DNA of 64,000 bases from CAZDAW01 sp964503685 (lineage in GTDB: Bacteria > Chloroflexota > Anaerolineae > Anaerolineales > Anaerolineaceae): NCBI GenBank assembly GCA_964503685.1, contig CAZDAW010000006.1:1-64000 (forward strand), read 5' to 3'. Shown one piece after another: positions 16,883 to 25,323 of this stretch. Position 1 is the first letter of the stretch. Each line of letters begins with the position of its first letter. Under the pieces are notes generated by a model. The model ran no database searches. It saw only the letters and a list, made by a program, of their open reading frames with translations, and was not told the origin of the DNA. Position numbers and translations under genes: made by a program.

Positions 16883-17670
16883 ACTGCTCCATGCTTTCCA
16901 AGATAGGCTGATACGACTTCCGGGTCTTTGGATACCTCTTCGTAGGAACCCTCGGCAATTTTCTTTCCAAAATTGATCACAAACACATGTTCGGTGATCA
17001 TCTTGATCACGGTCATCACGTGTTCGACGATGACGATCGTGATATCTTTGGATTCGGATTTTACGAGCTGGATGTCTTTCATCAACGTTGTGATCTCTTC
17101 CGGGATCATCCCGGCGGAAGGCTCATCGAGCAGAAGGAGTTTGGGTTCCATTGCCATGGCCCGGCAGATCTCTACCCGCCGGCGGTCGATCTGCGCCAAT
17201 GAACCGGCCGGCTGTCCGGCTTTCTTGACCAGCTCCGGGTTGAAGGTGTTCAATAGGTGGAGCGCTTTTTCATACGCCTGGGCGACTTCGCCGGCAAGTT
17301 TTTTTCTTCCGAATATAGCGCTTCCCAGCCACTCTTTTTGTTTCGAGTGCATGCCAATAAAAACGTTATCCAGAATGGAAAGGTCGAGACACAACCGGCT
17401 TGCCTGAAATGTTCTGGCAATCCCTTTGCGGGCGATGTCGGTTGCCGAGTGATTTAAAAGCGATTCTCCCTCGAATTCGAAATCACCCTCGGTTGGCGTA
17501 TAAAGCCCCGTCAACATATTGAAGATGGTCGTTTTACCGGAGCCGTTCGGGCCGATCAGCCCCATGATGGAATTTCTCTTGATGCTCATATTGACATGAT
17601 CCACGGCGACCAGGCCGCCAAAATGGATCGTCAGGTCTTTTGTCTGTAAGATATTATTGTTGTCAGCCAT
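16879..17670 (-). CDS. livG: Branched-chain amino acid ABC transporter ATPase LivG
   Basis: This 263-residue LivG-type ATPase has Walker A GPNGSGKTT, the family-specific NMLTGLYTPTEGDFEFEGESL region, Walker B LLLLDEPSAGMIPEE and switch histidine VEHVMTVI. Where LivG proteins usually have LPYGDQRRLEIARA, this one reads LAQIDRRRVEICRA, so the signature glycine is isoleucine. The sequence shows this clearly; the effect on activity is inference. It sits between livM (1-base gap) and livF (overlap). Confidence 0.94.
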   Translation of the reverse strand: MADNNNILQTKDLTIHFGGLVAVDHVNMSIKRNSIMGLIGPNGSGKTTIFNMLTGLYTPTEGDFEFEGESLLNHSATDIARKGIARTFQASRLCLDLSILDNVFIGMHSKQKEWLGSAIFGRKKLAGEVAQAYEKALHLLNTFNPELVKKAGQPAGSLAQIDRRRVEICRAMAMEPKLLLLDEPSAGMIPEEITTLMKDIQLVKSESKDITIVIVEHVMTVIKMITEHVFVINFGKKIAEGSYEEVSKDPEVVSAYLGKHGAV

Positions 17671-17671
17671 C

Positions 17672-18898
17672 TTACTCCCCTCCTGTTTTGATCCCTGCGG
17701 GGGCGGTTAATTTTGTCTTTGCTTTTTTGAGCAGATCCTTATAATCCCGCGGTACAAAGGGTAAGAGCCCCTTGGGTTTGAAGATCAACATGATGACCAG
17801 TAACAGACCATAGATCAGGAAGCGGTATTCCTGAATGACCCTCAATTTTTCCGGGAGGGTGATTAATAATATGGCGGCAACGACAATTCCAAAAACATTA
17901 TCCATACCGCCCAGAATGACGATGGAAACCATCACCAGCGATCGGTCGAACACAAAGTTGGGGGGAGAAATGAACCCGATAAGGTGGGCAAAATATGCGC
18001 CGGAAAGACCGATGAAACAATTGCCCAGAACGAAGATGACCAGTTTCCAATAGTTGATTCTGACGCCGTTGGTGCGGGCGGCAACTTCATCATCGCGGAT
18101 CGTGGCTGCGGCGACGCCTACCCAGGAATGGTAAATGCGGTAACATATCAGGGCGACGATAAAGGCGAGCGCCAGGGCCAGGTAATAATAATTGGCGTAC
18201 TTGTGCAGGGTGATAAAGCCCAGTTTGATTGGATTATTAAAGGAATATCCCAGAAAATTCAGAAAGGGGATGTTCTTTAAGCCCTGCGGGCCGCCGGTGA
18301 ACTCCATATTTTCTACCAGAATGACGACCATAAACTGAAAGGCGATTGTTACCAGCGCCAGGTAGTGTCCTCTTGTTTTCAGCACCGGAATAAACAAAAG
18401 GATGGAAAACAAACCGGTGACGATGGCGCCGGCCAGGAGGGTTGCCCAGGAAGGCCAGCCTGCATTGAGCGACAGCAGACCGGCGGTATAGGCGCCAAAC
18501 GCCATAAAGGCCGCGCCGGCGAGGTTCATCATGCCTGTACTTCCCAGTTGTAAATTCAACCCCAGGCAGGCGATGATAAAGATCAGGGCGTTGATGATCA
18601 CAAATAGCCAATAGGCGTTTTTGACGAGCAGGAACGGCGGCAGCAGCAGCAAAACGAGGGCGCCCAACCCGGCGGCGATCTGGTTGTGTGAAAATGCTGC
18701 GCCGATGCCTGCTTTCAGGCGGGGCGCCTTACTGAGTATGAATAAGATCGCCGCTCCCAGAACAATATCGATGATCAGTATCCATCCACTTTTTATCATG
18801 AAGATCGCCATGACGAGAGCAAAGGCGATCGCTTCGATCAAAAGAACGACCGGAATTCCCAGCGGGCCTGCCAGAGTGCTTTTATTTTTCTCTTCCAT
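17672..18898 (-). CDS. livM: Branched-chain amino acid ABC transporter permease LivM
   Basis: This LivM-type permease of about 408 residues has some ten hydrophobic segments and the conserved region GSTGMMNLAGAAFMAFGAYTAG. The EAA-like loop with AATIRDDEVAARTNGVRINYWKL is followed by FVLGNCFIGLSGAYFAHL. I place the start at 18898 (MEEKNKSTLAG), which has GAGGAG 8 bases upstream. The longer frame to 18949 runs into the end of livH. It forms the membrane channel with LivH. Confidence 0.93.
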   Translation of the reverse strand: MEEKNKSTLAGPLGIPVVLLIEAIAFALVMAIFMIKSGWILIIDIVLGAAILFILSKAPRLKAGIGAAFSHNQIAAGLGALVLLLLPPFLLVKNAYWLFVIINALIFIIACLGLNLQLGSTGMMNLAGAAFMAFGAYTAGLLSLNAGWPSWATLLAGAIVTGLFSILLFIPVLKTRGHYLALVTIAFQFMVVILVENMEFTGGPQGLKNIPFLNFLGYSFNNPIKLGFITLHKYANYYYLALALAFIVALICYRIYHSWVGVAAATIRDDEVAARTNGVRINYWKLVIFVLGNCFIGLSGAYFAHLIGFISPPNFVFDRSLVMVSIVILGGMDNVFGIVVAAILLITLPEKLRVIQEYRFLIYGLLLVIMLIFKPKGLLPFVPRDYKDLLKKAKTKLTAPAGIKTGGE

Positions 18899-18911
18899 GT
18901 GCTTTTCTCCT

Positions 18912-19838
18912 CTATACACGTTCTGACATTTTCTCGCCGAGAATGCCATTCGGTCTGAAGATCAGGAACAGGATGACGACGAGGAACGCAAAAACACGTT
19001 TGTTTTCAGAACCGATCGGAAGCGCGGCGGCGGCAAGCGTTTCCATTAAACCAAACAAAATGCCGCCCACGATGGCCCCAAAGACATTACCCAGCCCGCC
19101 GATAACCGCCGCGGAAAAGCCAATGACGCCCATAATACCGCCCATGTTGAATTGAACGCGACCATAGTAGAAACCGTTCAATATCCCGGCGATTGCTGCC
19201 ACGGCTGCGCCGATAATAAAGGTCGAGTCAATGGTGCGGTTAAAGTTCACACCCATCATCTTCGCCGCTTCATCATCCTGGGCGACTGCCCGGATGGCTA
19301 ATCCCATCTTGGTTCGATTGATGATGAAGTACACAATCAGAATGGTAATGATACCCACGGCCAGGATGATGATATTTTCGTAACGGATGACGATATTCCC
19401 GATCGTAAAATCTCCCTGGGGAAGCAATGTTGGAAAGAATTGCGGATTGGCGCCCAGCGGATATAACAGACGGACCGCTTCGCGAATGGCGATGCCCAAT
19501 CCGAGGGTGACGAGCAGGCTGATAATCATCGGCGCATGCATCACTGGTTTGACTGCCAGCCTTGCTGTGACAACTGCGACGATGGCGGTTAAGATCATCG
19601 AGCCGATGAATATCATCACCAGCAAGCCAGGGATGTTTTCCGCCCAGCCCAATGATTCGGCCAGGGTGTACATGATGAGGGCCATGAAGCCGCCGAGCAT
19701 GAAAAAGTCGCCGTGACTGAAATTAATCAGGTCCAAAACACCAAAGTAAAGCGTGAAGCCAACGGCCACCAGAGCATACATCATACCGAGCATGATGCCG
19801 TTAATTGATTGTTGGATAAACAATTCAAACCCAGACAT
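18912..19838 (-). CDS. livH: Branched-chain amino acid ABC transporter permease LivH
   Basis: This LivH-type permease of about 308 residues has signatures INGIMLGMMYALVAVGFTLY near the N-terminus, NFSHGDFFMLGGF and the loop AIRAVAQDDEAAKMMGVNFN. The C-terminal GLMETLAAAALPIGSENKRV is also typical. The start at 19838 (MSGFELFIQ) is preceded by GGAAGGAGA; the six-codon extension to 19856 is unlikely. The gene follows livK after a 163-base space containing a strong hairpin. Confidence 0.94.
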   Translation of the reverse strand: MSGFELFIQQSINGIMLGMMYALVAVGFTLYFGVLDLINFSHGDFFMLGGFMALIMYTLAESLGWAENIPGLLVMIFIGSMILTAIVAVVTARLAVKPVMHAPMIISLLVTLGLGIAIREAVRLLYPLGANPQFFPTLLPQGDFTIGNIVIRYENIIILAVGIITILIVYFIINRTKMGLAIRAVAQDDEAAKMMGVNFNRTIDSTFIIGAAVAAIAGILNGFYYGRVQFNMGGIMGVIGFSAAVIGGLGNVFGAIVGGILFGLMETLAAAALPIGSENKRVFAFLVVILFLIFRPNGILGEKMSERV

Positions 19839-19949
19839 GTATCTATCTCCTTCCAATGATATTTCGATGCGTTATCGTCTAAAACCAGGTATATTGATAA
19901 TAACCTCACAATAAGCGGGTTCGAAAATCTGTCTGATGGTTCAGAGTTT

Positions 19950-19981
19950 GAGAGTTGTGAATCACAGGATTCACAACTCTC
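19950..19981 (-). other. Intercistronic hairpin between livK and livH
   Basis: GAGAGTTGTGAATC (19950-19963) and GATTCACAACTCTC (19968-19981) form a perfect 14-bp stem with a 4-base loop. No T-run follows in either direction, so it is better read as an mRNA stabiliser or partial attenuator. It would raise the amount of binding protein relative to the membrane subunits. Confidence 0.65.
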
Positions 19982-20001
19982 ATAGATGGAAACTTCAACT
20001 T

Positions 20002-21261
20002 TTATTTGGCGCCGGGCATTTTCCTGATGCCTGAAGCATATTCCGATTTGGGCCAGTAAACCCATTTGCCATCCTGAACAACGTAGGGGCTTGCCAGCGG
20101 AATTTCATTTTGCCCGTATTCATTGAATTTCACCGGGCCGATGATGGTATCCTTAAGATCGGTGACGTTGATCTTTTCGGCCACCTTGGCCCGATCAGGG
20201 CCGACTTCTTCGATGGCTTTGATGATGATTTCGGCGGCAACGTAAGCAAACGGGCCGTAGGCTTCGGGGGGTTCTTTAAATCCGGCGGCATTGTAGGCTT
20301 CCATGAAGGCGGGGCCTCCCGGAAGTTCTTCAAGCGGCGGGCCGTCCAGCCAGGCGACAACGCCCTCGGCGTTCTCTGCGCCGACCCCTTCGATGAAGGC
20401 GTCGGTCTTGATCCCTGAAGTCCCTTCCAGGGGGATGTTATTCATACCCAGTTTGACCATTTGGGTGCGCACGGGAACGCCCACGTCAGTCAGAGCGCCG
20501 AGGTAAAGGATGTCTGGATTCTCGGCTTTGATTTTGGTCAACTCGGTGGTGAAATCGCCCTGGTCGATGGTGATGCCCTGTTCGGATAAAATTTCCAGAC
20601 CATAATCTGGCGCCCAGTGTTTGATCCACTCCAGGTGACCTTTCCCATAGTCAGAGGTGTCGTATAAGATGGATATTTTCTTGGCGCCCCGAACTTCTGC
20701 CATGAATTTCGCATTGGCCTGGTTCTGCTCAACCTGTGTGCCGTTGACGCGGGAAACTTCGATGTAATCATTCCCGTAGGTGATTGCCGGCAAGACAGCG
20801 CCCCAGACGATGTTCGCCAGCCCATTATTGTGGAAGGTATCTGCTGTGGCAATTGCGGCCATAGAGCAATAGTGGCCGGCTGAAGCGATGATTTCGGTAT
20901 CGCTGGCGGCCATCAGGGCTGCCTGAACGGCGACTTCAGGTTTGCATTCGTCATCGATTGGGACGATTTCATAGGTATATTTATAATCGGGGTTTGCATT
21001 GGCTTGCTGTACTGCCAGGGTAACTGAGTTTAAACCTCCCGTACCCATAGCGGCGTTTTGCCCGGTGAGAGGGCCAATGAAGGCAATTTTGACCAACTCT
21101 TTTTCAGCAGGAGCGGCCGGGGCTTCTTCAGCGGGCTCCTCTGCCGCAGGCGGTTCTTCTGCCGGGGCCTGTGTCGCTGCTGGCGTGCAGGCTGTCACTA
21201 CGAAGGCCAGAATTAAAATGGAGCTGATTATCAACAACAAACCCTTGCGTCTATTTGACAT
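20002..21261 (-). CDS. livK: Branched-chain amino acid binding lipoprotein LivK-like
   Basis: The 419-residue extracytoplasmic binding protein has a lipoprotein signal (hydrophobic segment LLLIISSILILAFVVTAC with the lipidated cysteine at about 25). A spacer of about 28 residues rich in Ala, Pro and Glu separates it from a type I periplasmic-binding fold (IAFIGPLTGQNAAMGTGGLN, SAGHYCSMAAIATADTF, YLGALTDVGVPVRTQMVKLG). The spacer is typical of Chloroflexota lipoproteins. It is the first gene of the liv operon and sets specificity, which may be branched-chain amino acids, other amino acids or amides. AGGAGAGA precedes the ATG. Confidence 0.92.
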   Translation of the reverse strand: MSNRRKGLLLIISSILILAFVVTACTPAATQAPAEEPPAAEEPAEEAPAAPAEKELVKIAFIGPLTGQNAAMGTGGLNSVTLAVQQANANPDYKYTYEIVPIDDECKPEVAVQAALMAASDTEIIASAGHYCSMAAIATADTFHNNGLANIVWGAVLPAITYGNDYIEVSRVNGTQVEQNQANAKFMAEVRGAKKISILYDTSDYGKGHLEWIKHWAPDYGLEILSEQGITIDQGDFTTELTKIKAENPDILYLGALTDVGVPVRTQMVKLGMNNIPLEGTSGIKTDAFIEGVGAENAEGVVAWLDGPPLEELPGGPAFMEAYNAAGFKEPPEAYGPFAYVAAEIIIKAIEEVGPDRAKVAEKINVTDLKDTIIGPVKFNEYGQNEIPLASPYVVQDGKWVYWPKSEYASGIRKMPGAK

Positions 21262-21374
21262 TTCTCTCTCCTTTTGTTTACTAGCTAACTGATAATCGGT
21301 TTTGATCTGCCAGCGTCAGATGCTTTCTTCGTTGTTTTCACCGGCTTTGTCCATTTTAAAAATTGAGATCGCCT

Positions 21375-21686
21375 TTAATATCTTTTCCTGTTGCCTCCTT
21401 TCGTGTATTGGCGTGGATTATCGCGGATGTGATTTTCAGACGTTAAAAACGGATGTGAACCCGATCGGGCAGCGTATGCAGCCGGCCGATTAAGGGCCGC
21501 TCTTACGGCCGGTTTGTTATTATGGGGCGACGCCTCGAAAGAAAATGGTTCATTGCCCCCCTGGATGCGATTGGAAACCAGACCTGGAATACCTCTGCCG
21601 CCGCGCTTGAATATCCCCGAAGCGGCGCTGCTGTATAGCAGCGTAAGGAAGTTATCAACGATGACCACGTTTACTTTTTCACACAT
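21375..21686 (-). CDS. Hypothetical 103-residue ORF with good ribosome binding site
   Basis: GGAGAGG sits 6 bases upstream of the ATG at 21686. The product begins MCEKVNVVIVDNFLTLLYSS, then becomes rich in Arg, Asn, Gly and Pro. I recognise no domain. It lies on the livK strand, 114 bases upstream of livK. It could be a short orphan gene or a chance frame in decayed DNA; the second half looks non-globular, which lowers confidence. Confidence 0.25.
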   Translation of the reverse strand: MCEKVNVVIVDNFLTLLYSSAASGIFKRGGRGIPGLVSNRIQGGNEPFSFEASPHNNKPAVRAALNRPAAYAARSGSHPFLTSENHIRDNPRQYTKGGNRKRY

Positions 21687-21926
21687 GAAACACCTCTCCG
21701 GTGAGTCAATTGCAAGGGCTTCAATAAAAAGTAAAGCTGTTATTCTGTTGATAAGATCTATTAATAAAATTGTATTGATTAAACTATTTTCGGCAAGAGA
21801 GGCATTATGTGATGAAATGCCTGCGCTCTCAGATCATCTTGCCTGTTCTTTGCTATTCTATTTCTCCGCCAGGGTGATTCAGTTGCCCACAAAGATCGTC
21901 TATTATGTTCCCTGGCAGCCGCTTCG

Positions 21927-22139
21927 CTATAATCGTTCCAAATTAAAAAGTTCAGGGTAGCGTAATTTGATAGAAGATGCTTCCCAATCCGGAAACGAAA
22001 ACGGTATCATCCCGTTGAATATGAGAATTTGATTTCCAGCCTGTCTTTTTGGGGGTCTGAGATGAGAGTAACGCTTGATATGACTTACCCGTTTATCAGT
22101 TTTTGTTTCTGGCATGGTTGATCGGGGTTGTCTACTCAT
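21927..22139 (-). CDS. Hypothetical 70-residue ORF directly behind a promoter
   Basis: On the minus strand TTGTCA (22174-22179) and TATAAT (22153-22158) lie 15 bases apart. The ATG at 22139 follows the -10 by 13 bases, so any transcript would be nearly leaderless. The product is basic at first (MSRQPRSTMPETKTDKRVSH) and matches no family I know. The promoter is more convincing than the coding sequence. It could instead drive a long leader into livK. Confidence 0.2.
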   Translation of the reverse strand: MSRQPRSTMPETKTDKRVSHIKRYSHLRPPKRQAGNQILIFNGMIPFSFPDWEASSIKLRYPELFNLERL

Positions 22140-22263
22140 GTTTATTAAACTGATTATAGCAGATTTGCCTGTTTGACAAGGTTTATTTTGTAACATTTTT
22201 TATATGACATTTGAACCCAAAAAAACGCAACATACCAGAATGACCTCTGCTGCCTCCGGGTTA

Positions 22264-23466
22264 TTACAGGCCTTTTTCCGCCGTCGGCGCGACGCCTGAT
22301 TTCTGAAGGATATTTTGTATGCCCGCCGAGAGCTTTTTTCTTAAACGGTTGCTCAATCCATACCCTGTGTATTTTTTGATCACGTGGTCGAAGCCGCGCT
22401 TTCTATACTCGCTCCAGAATTTATCTCTTTTGGGGTGGGCGGGTGTGGGTTGTTTCAGGTTCAATTGTTTTGCAGAAAGCTCATCCATGTTGCTGGCAAC
22501 GCTGTGGATATTTTCTTTGATTTTCTGGTATAGGGCGCGTCCTTTTTCCGTGTTGAGGATCATTGCTGAAACTCCCAGAGGGTCGGCAAAATCGGGGTGT
22601 AAATTCTGAATGCCTTTGAAATCAGACAGGGTGATATCTGAAGTTCGTTTTGCGCTGGCGTATTTGCAGCGGCTGCAGGCGGGGCGTAAACAGATATTTG
22701 CCAGGAACAACTCTTTAAAAGCCTGCGACAGCGGCGATGTGTGGTCTTCGCTGCCGTCATTGAAAAGGACCTGCTGGGTGAATCCCCAGCCGGCCACTTT
22801 GGAGCGGAAGTAAAACCCGGCGACTTTCTTTTGATACTTTGATTCCAGGCAGGCAATATAATCTGCAAAAAGTTTGGGGCTGGGCGTTCCATGACAGATC
22901 AGATCCACCGTCAGCAGGTTTTCAGTTGGGGTGTTGGCGCGCGCCAGAAAGCTGTTTAAACCGGCCGCCTGGCAACCTGTTCCGCTGAACAGAACGGCGC
23001 GATTCTGCTTCAGGTCCGACTGGATTTCTTTAAACACATTCTTCAGATCGCTTTGCACATATTTGGACCCGCAAAATTGATTCCGTTCGTTTTCATTTCT
23101 GGCGGAACGGTGCTGCACGCGGAAATTTTCATCGAAGGCCGCGCCGTAGATGACTCCGCCCTCGGCCAGAACCTGGTTGCTGAGGGCGGTGAATGCGCCG
23201 CCGGAGGAGCTTCTCCTCCGCGCCGGCTCTGATTTATGTTTGACGGCATAGACGACAGGAGGCGTAAGATTTCTATCAGGGCTGTATGGAGATTGAAAGT
23301 CGCAGACTTCCACGCAGCGCCCGCACTCGATGCACAGTTCCGCGGCGATGCTGGGATATAAAAATCCCTCTTCGTCAGCGGTCATCCTGATTGCTCCCTC
23401 AGGGCAGATGCTCATACAGGCCGAACATCCGCAGCAGGCGTCTTTGGTGGAAAACAGGGTGATCAT
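22264..23466 (-). CDS. Coenzyme F420 hydrogenase/dehydrogenase beta subunit-like iron-sulfur protein
   Basis: The 400-residue protein starts with two 4Fe-4S clusters: CCGCSACMSICPEGAI (about 12-27) and CIECGRCVEVCDF (about 45-57). The FrhB/FdhB N- and C-terminal domains follow, with RRSSSGGAFTALSNQVL, FSGTGCQAAGL and DLICHGTPSP. Family members reduce or oxidise flavin or F420 cofactors; related proteins also occur in polysaccharide pyruvylation clusters and as ferredoxin-dependent reductases. Further cysteines (CLRPACSRCKYAS) may hold another cluster. It lies 35 bases downstream of the M20 amidohydrolase gene, so the two are probably co-transcribed. The substrate is not readable. Confidence 0.85.
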   Translation of the reverse strand: MITLFSTKDACCGCSACMSICPEGAIRMTADEEGFLYPSIAAELCIECGRCVEVCDFQSPYSPDRNLTPPVVYAVKHKSEPARRRSSSGGAFTALSNQVLAEGGVIYGAAFDENFRVQHRSARNENERNQFCGSKYVQSDLKNVFKEIQSDLKQNRAVLFSGTGCQAAGLNSFLARANTPTENLLTVDLICHGTPSPKLFADYIACLESKYQKKVAGFYFRSKVAGWGFTQQVLFNDGSEDHTSPLSQAFKELFLANICLRPACSRCKYASAKRTSDITLSDFKGIQNLHPDFADPLGVSAMILNTEKGRALYQKIKENIHSVASNMDELSAKQLNLKQPTPAHPKRDKFWSEYRKRGFDHVIKKYTGYGLSNRLRKKLSAGIQNILQKSGVAPTAEKGL

Positions 23467-23500
23467 GCCTGGTTCATCCCTCGCCGGGCGTGTCCGCAGG

Positions 23501-24766
23501 TTAACTCAGCCAGGCCAGGGCGCCAACGGTCAGCGTTTGTACGCCGAGTTCGATGGTTGGCCTGACGAGCGGGGCGAACTTTGAGTTATGGTTGGTGGGC
23601 AGGTCGGCCAGCCTGTTCTCGGCGGCGCACTTCGCATAGGCGTCCGGGTCGCTGCTTCCAATGAACCAGAATACCGCCGGCGCCCCGGAGTGGTCGCTGA
23701 ACTCCCCGAAATCGTCGCTCATCTGGGTCGGTTTGCCTTCCTGCACCTGATCGGGCGGAAAATGACGGCGGAATGCGTCGAGCGCCTTCTGCGTTGCATC
23801 TGAATCGTTCCTGACGAGCGAAAAATGATTGATGGTTGTGATCTCAGGCGGGGTGATCGCTCCTGAAGCCTGCGCCTCGGCTTTCACGATCCGCTCGATG
23901 GCGGCAAGAACCTGCTGACGAATTTTTTCGGCGTAAGTCCGCACGTTCACTTTGAGGATTGCTTCATCCGGGATGATGTTTTCCTTGGTTCCCGCCTGCA
24001 GCGAGCCGATGGTGAGGATGACAGCTTCGGCGGGCGTTGTTTCCCGCGAGACGATTGTTTGCAGGCGCATGACCGTTGACGCCGCCATGACCACCGGATC
24101 GATGCTGTTTTCGGGCATGGCGCCGTGGCTGCCGCGGCCAATCATCCTGATCTTCAGACTGTCGCCGGTGGAGGTTGCTGCGCCCCTGGGACAGTTGATC
24201 GAACCGGCCGGTTTGTTGACGACGTGCTGTCCCAGGATGACATCCGGCTTTGGAAAACGGTTGAAGAGGCCGTCGGCGATCATCGCTCGCGCCCCTTCGC
24301 TGGTCTCCTCGGCTGGTTGAAAGACCATGACCAGGGTTCCTTTCCAATCCTGGCGCATCTTCGCAAGTAAATCGGCCGCGCCGAGCAGGCAGGTGGTGTG
24401 CATATCATGCCCGCAGGCGTGCATCACGGGGACGCTGTTTCCGCTGCTGTCAATCGCCATAACCTGGCTGGCATACGCCAGGCCGGTTTCCTCTTTGATG
24501 GGAAGGGCGTCCATGTCGGCACGCAGCATTACCACCGGGCCTGGGCCGTTTTTCAGCACTCCGACCACGCCGGTTTTCCCGACGCCCGACGTTACTTCGT
24601 AACCGGCCTGGCGCAGATAATTTGCCGCTACGCCGGCGGTGCGCGTTTCCTGCATCGACAGTTCGGGATGGGCGTGCAGGTCCATGTAAAGTTCAGACAG
24701 AGATGGCAGAAGGTTTTCGAGTTCTACATGGATGGATGCTGAAGCAGCAGGGGAATGATCGTTCAT
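23501..24766 (-). CDS. M20 family amidohydrolase (hippurate/N-acyl-amino acid hydrolase type)
   Basis: This M20D metallopeptidase of about 421 residues has MLRADMDALPI, HACGHDMHTTCLLGAA and VFQPAEETSEGA, providing the metal-binding His, Asp and Glu, with a late NHNSKFAP motif. It should hydrolyse N-acyl amino acids such as hippurate, indole-3-acetyl conjugates or acetylated amino acids. I choose the start at 24766 because GGAGAG precedes it. The longer frame to 24994 reads through a copy of the intergenic repeat and is not credible. Its proximity to liv genes suggests amino acid scavenging. Confidence 0.92.
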   Translation of the reverse strand: MNDHSPAASASIHVELENLLPSLSELYMDLHAHPELSMQETRTAGVAANYLRQAGYEVTSGVGKTGVVGVLKNGPGPVVMLRADMDALPIKEETGLAYASQVMAIDSSGNSVPVMHACGHDMHTTCLLGAADLLAKMRQDWKGTLVMVFQPAEETSEGARAMIADGLFNRFPKPDVILGQHVVNKPAGSINCPRGAATSTGDSLKIRMIGRGSHGAMPENSIDPVVMAASTVMRLQTIVSRETTPAEAVILTIGSLQAGTKENIIPDEAILKVNVRTYAEKIRQQVLAAIERIVKAEAQASGAITPPEITTINHFSLVRNDSDATQKALDAFRRHFPPDQVQEGKPTQMSDDFGEFSDHSGAPAVFWFIGSSDPDAYAKCAAENRLADLPTNHNSKFAPLVRPTIELGVQTLTVGALAWLS

Positions 24767-24841
24767 CGCTCTCTCCATAATACTGTTTTTTGAGACGGAC
24801 TCAAAAAAGATCAGGGTGATAAGGATGGCGGATTGATAATC

Positions 24842-24920
24842 TAACGTCAATTTGGGATGACGCTTTATGTCAGAGAACTTATTGTTGCGGCGCGGCCTGA
24901 AGGGCCGCGGCAATCTTTTT
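24842..24920. repeat. Dispersed intergenic repeat, partial copy R9
   Basis: TAACGTCAATTTGGGATGA matches the end of copy R5 (TAACGTGAGTTTGGGATTG). CGCGGCCTGAAGGGCCGCGGCAATC is shared with R5 and forms a hairpin (GCGGCCT/AGGGCCGC). It occupies the leader between the amidohydrolase gene and the divergent aldehyde dehydrogenase promoter. Confidence 0.65.
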
Positions 24921-25139
24921 TCACAGGAGAAAAACTGCTTTGCTTCGCTTGCCTCTGACAGAAATACAGCCTGGTTTTCTAATCCCGAATTCACGTTAAC
25001 TTATTATGAATTATACAGCGAACTTCATTGAACCGCATGGAAGCGGCCAATTAATATTTTGTAAATTTTGCCGCTCGTTCGGGCTGAGCGGGTCTGGCGG
25101 TGGGCCAATTTGTTTTGCCATCACAGCATCTCAATATTC

Positions 25140-25168
25140 TTGACACCCCCTGTATTCAATTATAGAAT
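25140..25168 (+). promoter_or_regulatory. Sigma-70 promoter of the aldehyde dehydrogenase gene
   Basis: TTGACA (25140-25145) and TAGAAT (25163-25168) are separated by 17 bases. It leaves a 150-base leader before the start at 25324. I see no clear operator repeats. Confidence 0.65.
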
Positions 25169-25323
25169 CGCATATCAAGACGCATAAAAAAACAGTCTTT
25201 TATGTTATATCTTCATTAATTCTACATTTTTTATCAATCTTGTCGCGTTAAGATGGTTAATTGACGCCATCTAACGGATGAGAATCAATGCAGATCGTTA
25301 ATAATTGGAATGGAGATATCAGT

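Larger units (their letters stand above)
21262..22263. other. One-kilobase space with no confident gene
   Basis: This long stretch upstream of livK is AT-richer than its surroundings. Open frames exist on both strands, but none matches a family I recognise. Two minus-strand frames with plausible starts are listed separately. A plus-strand frame at 21514-21960 looks spurious because its product is low-complexity and it lacks a ribosome binding site. Confidence 0.5.

Noticed and set aside
21514..21960. 148-residue plus-strand ORF
   Set aside because: No ribosome binding site, no recognisable domain and atypical composition; probably a chance frame.
24767..24994. 76-residue extension of the M20 amidohydrolase
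   Set aside because: It reads through a copy of the intergenic repeat, and a good ribosome binding site precedes the start at 24766.
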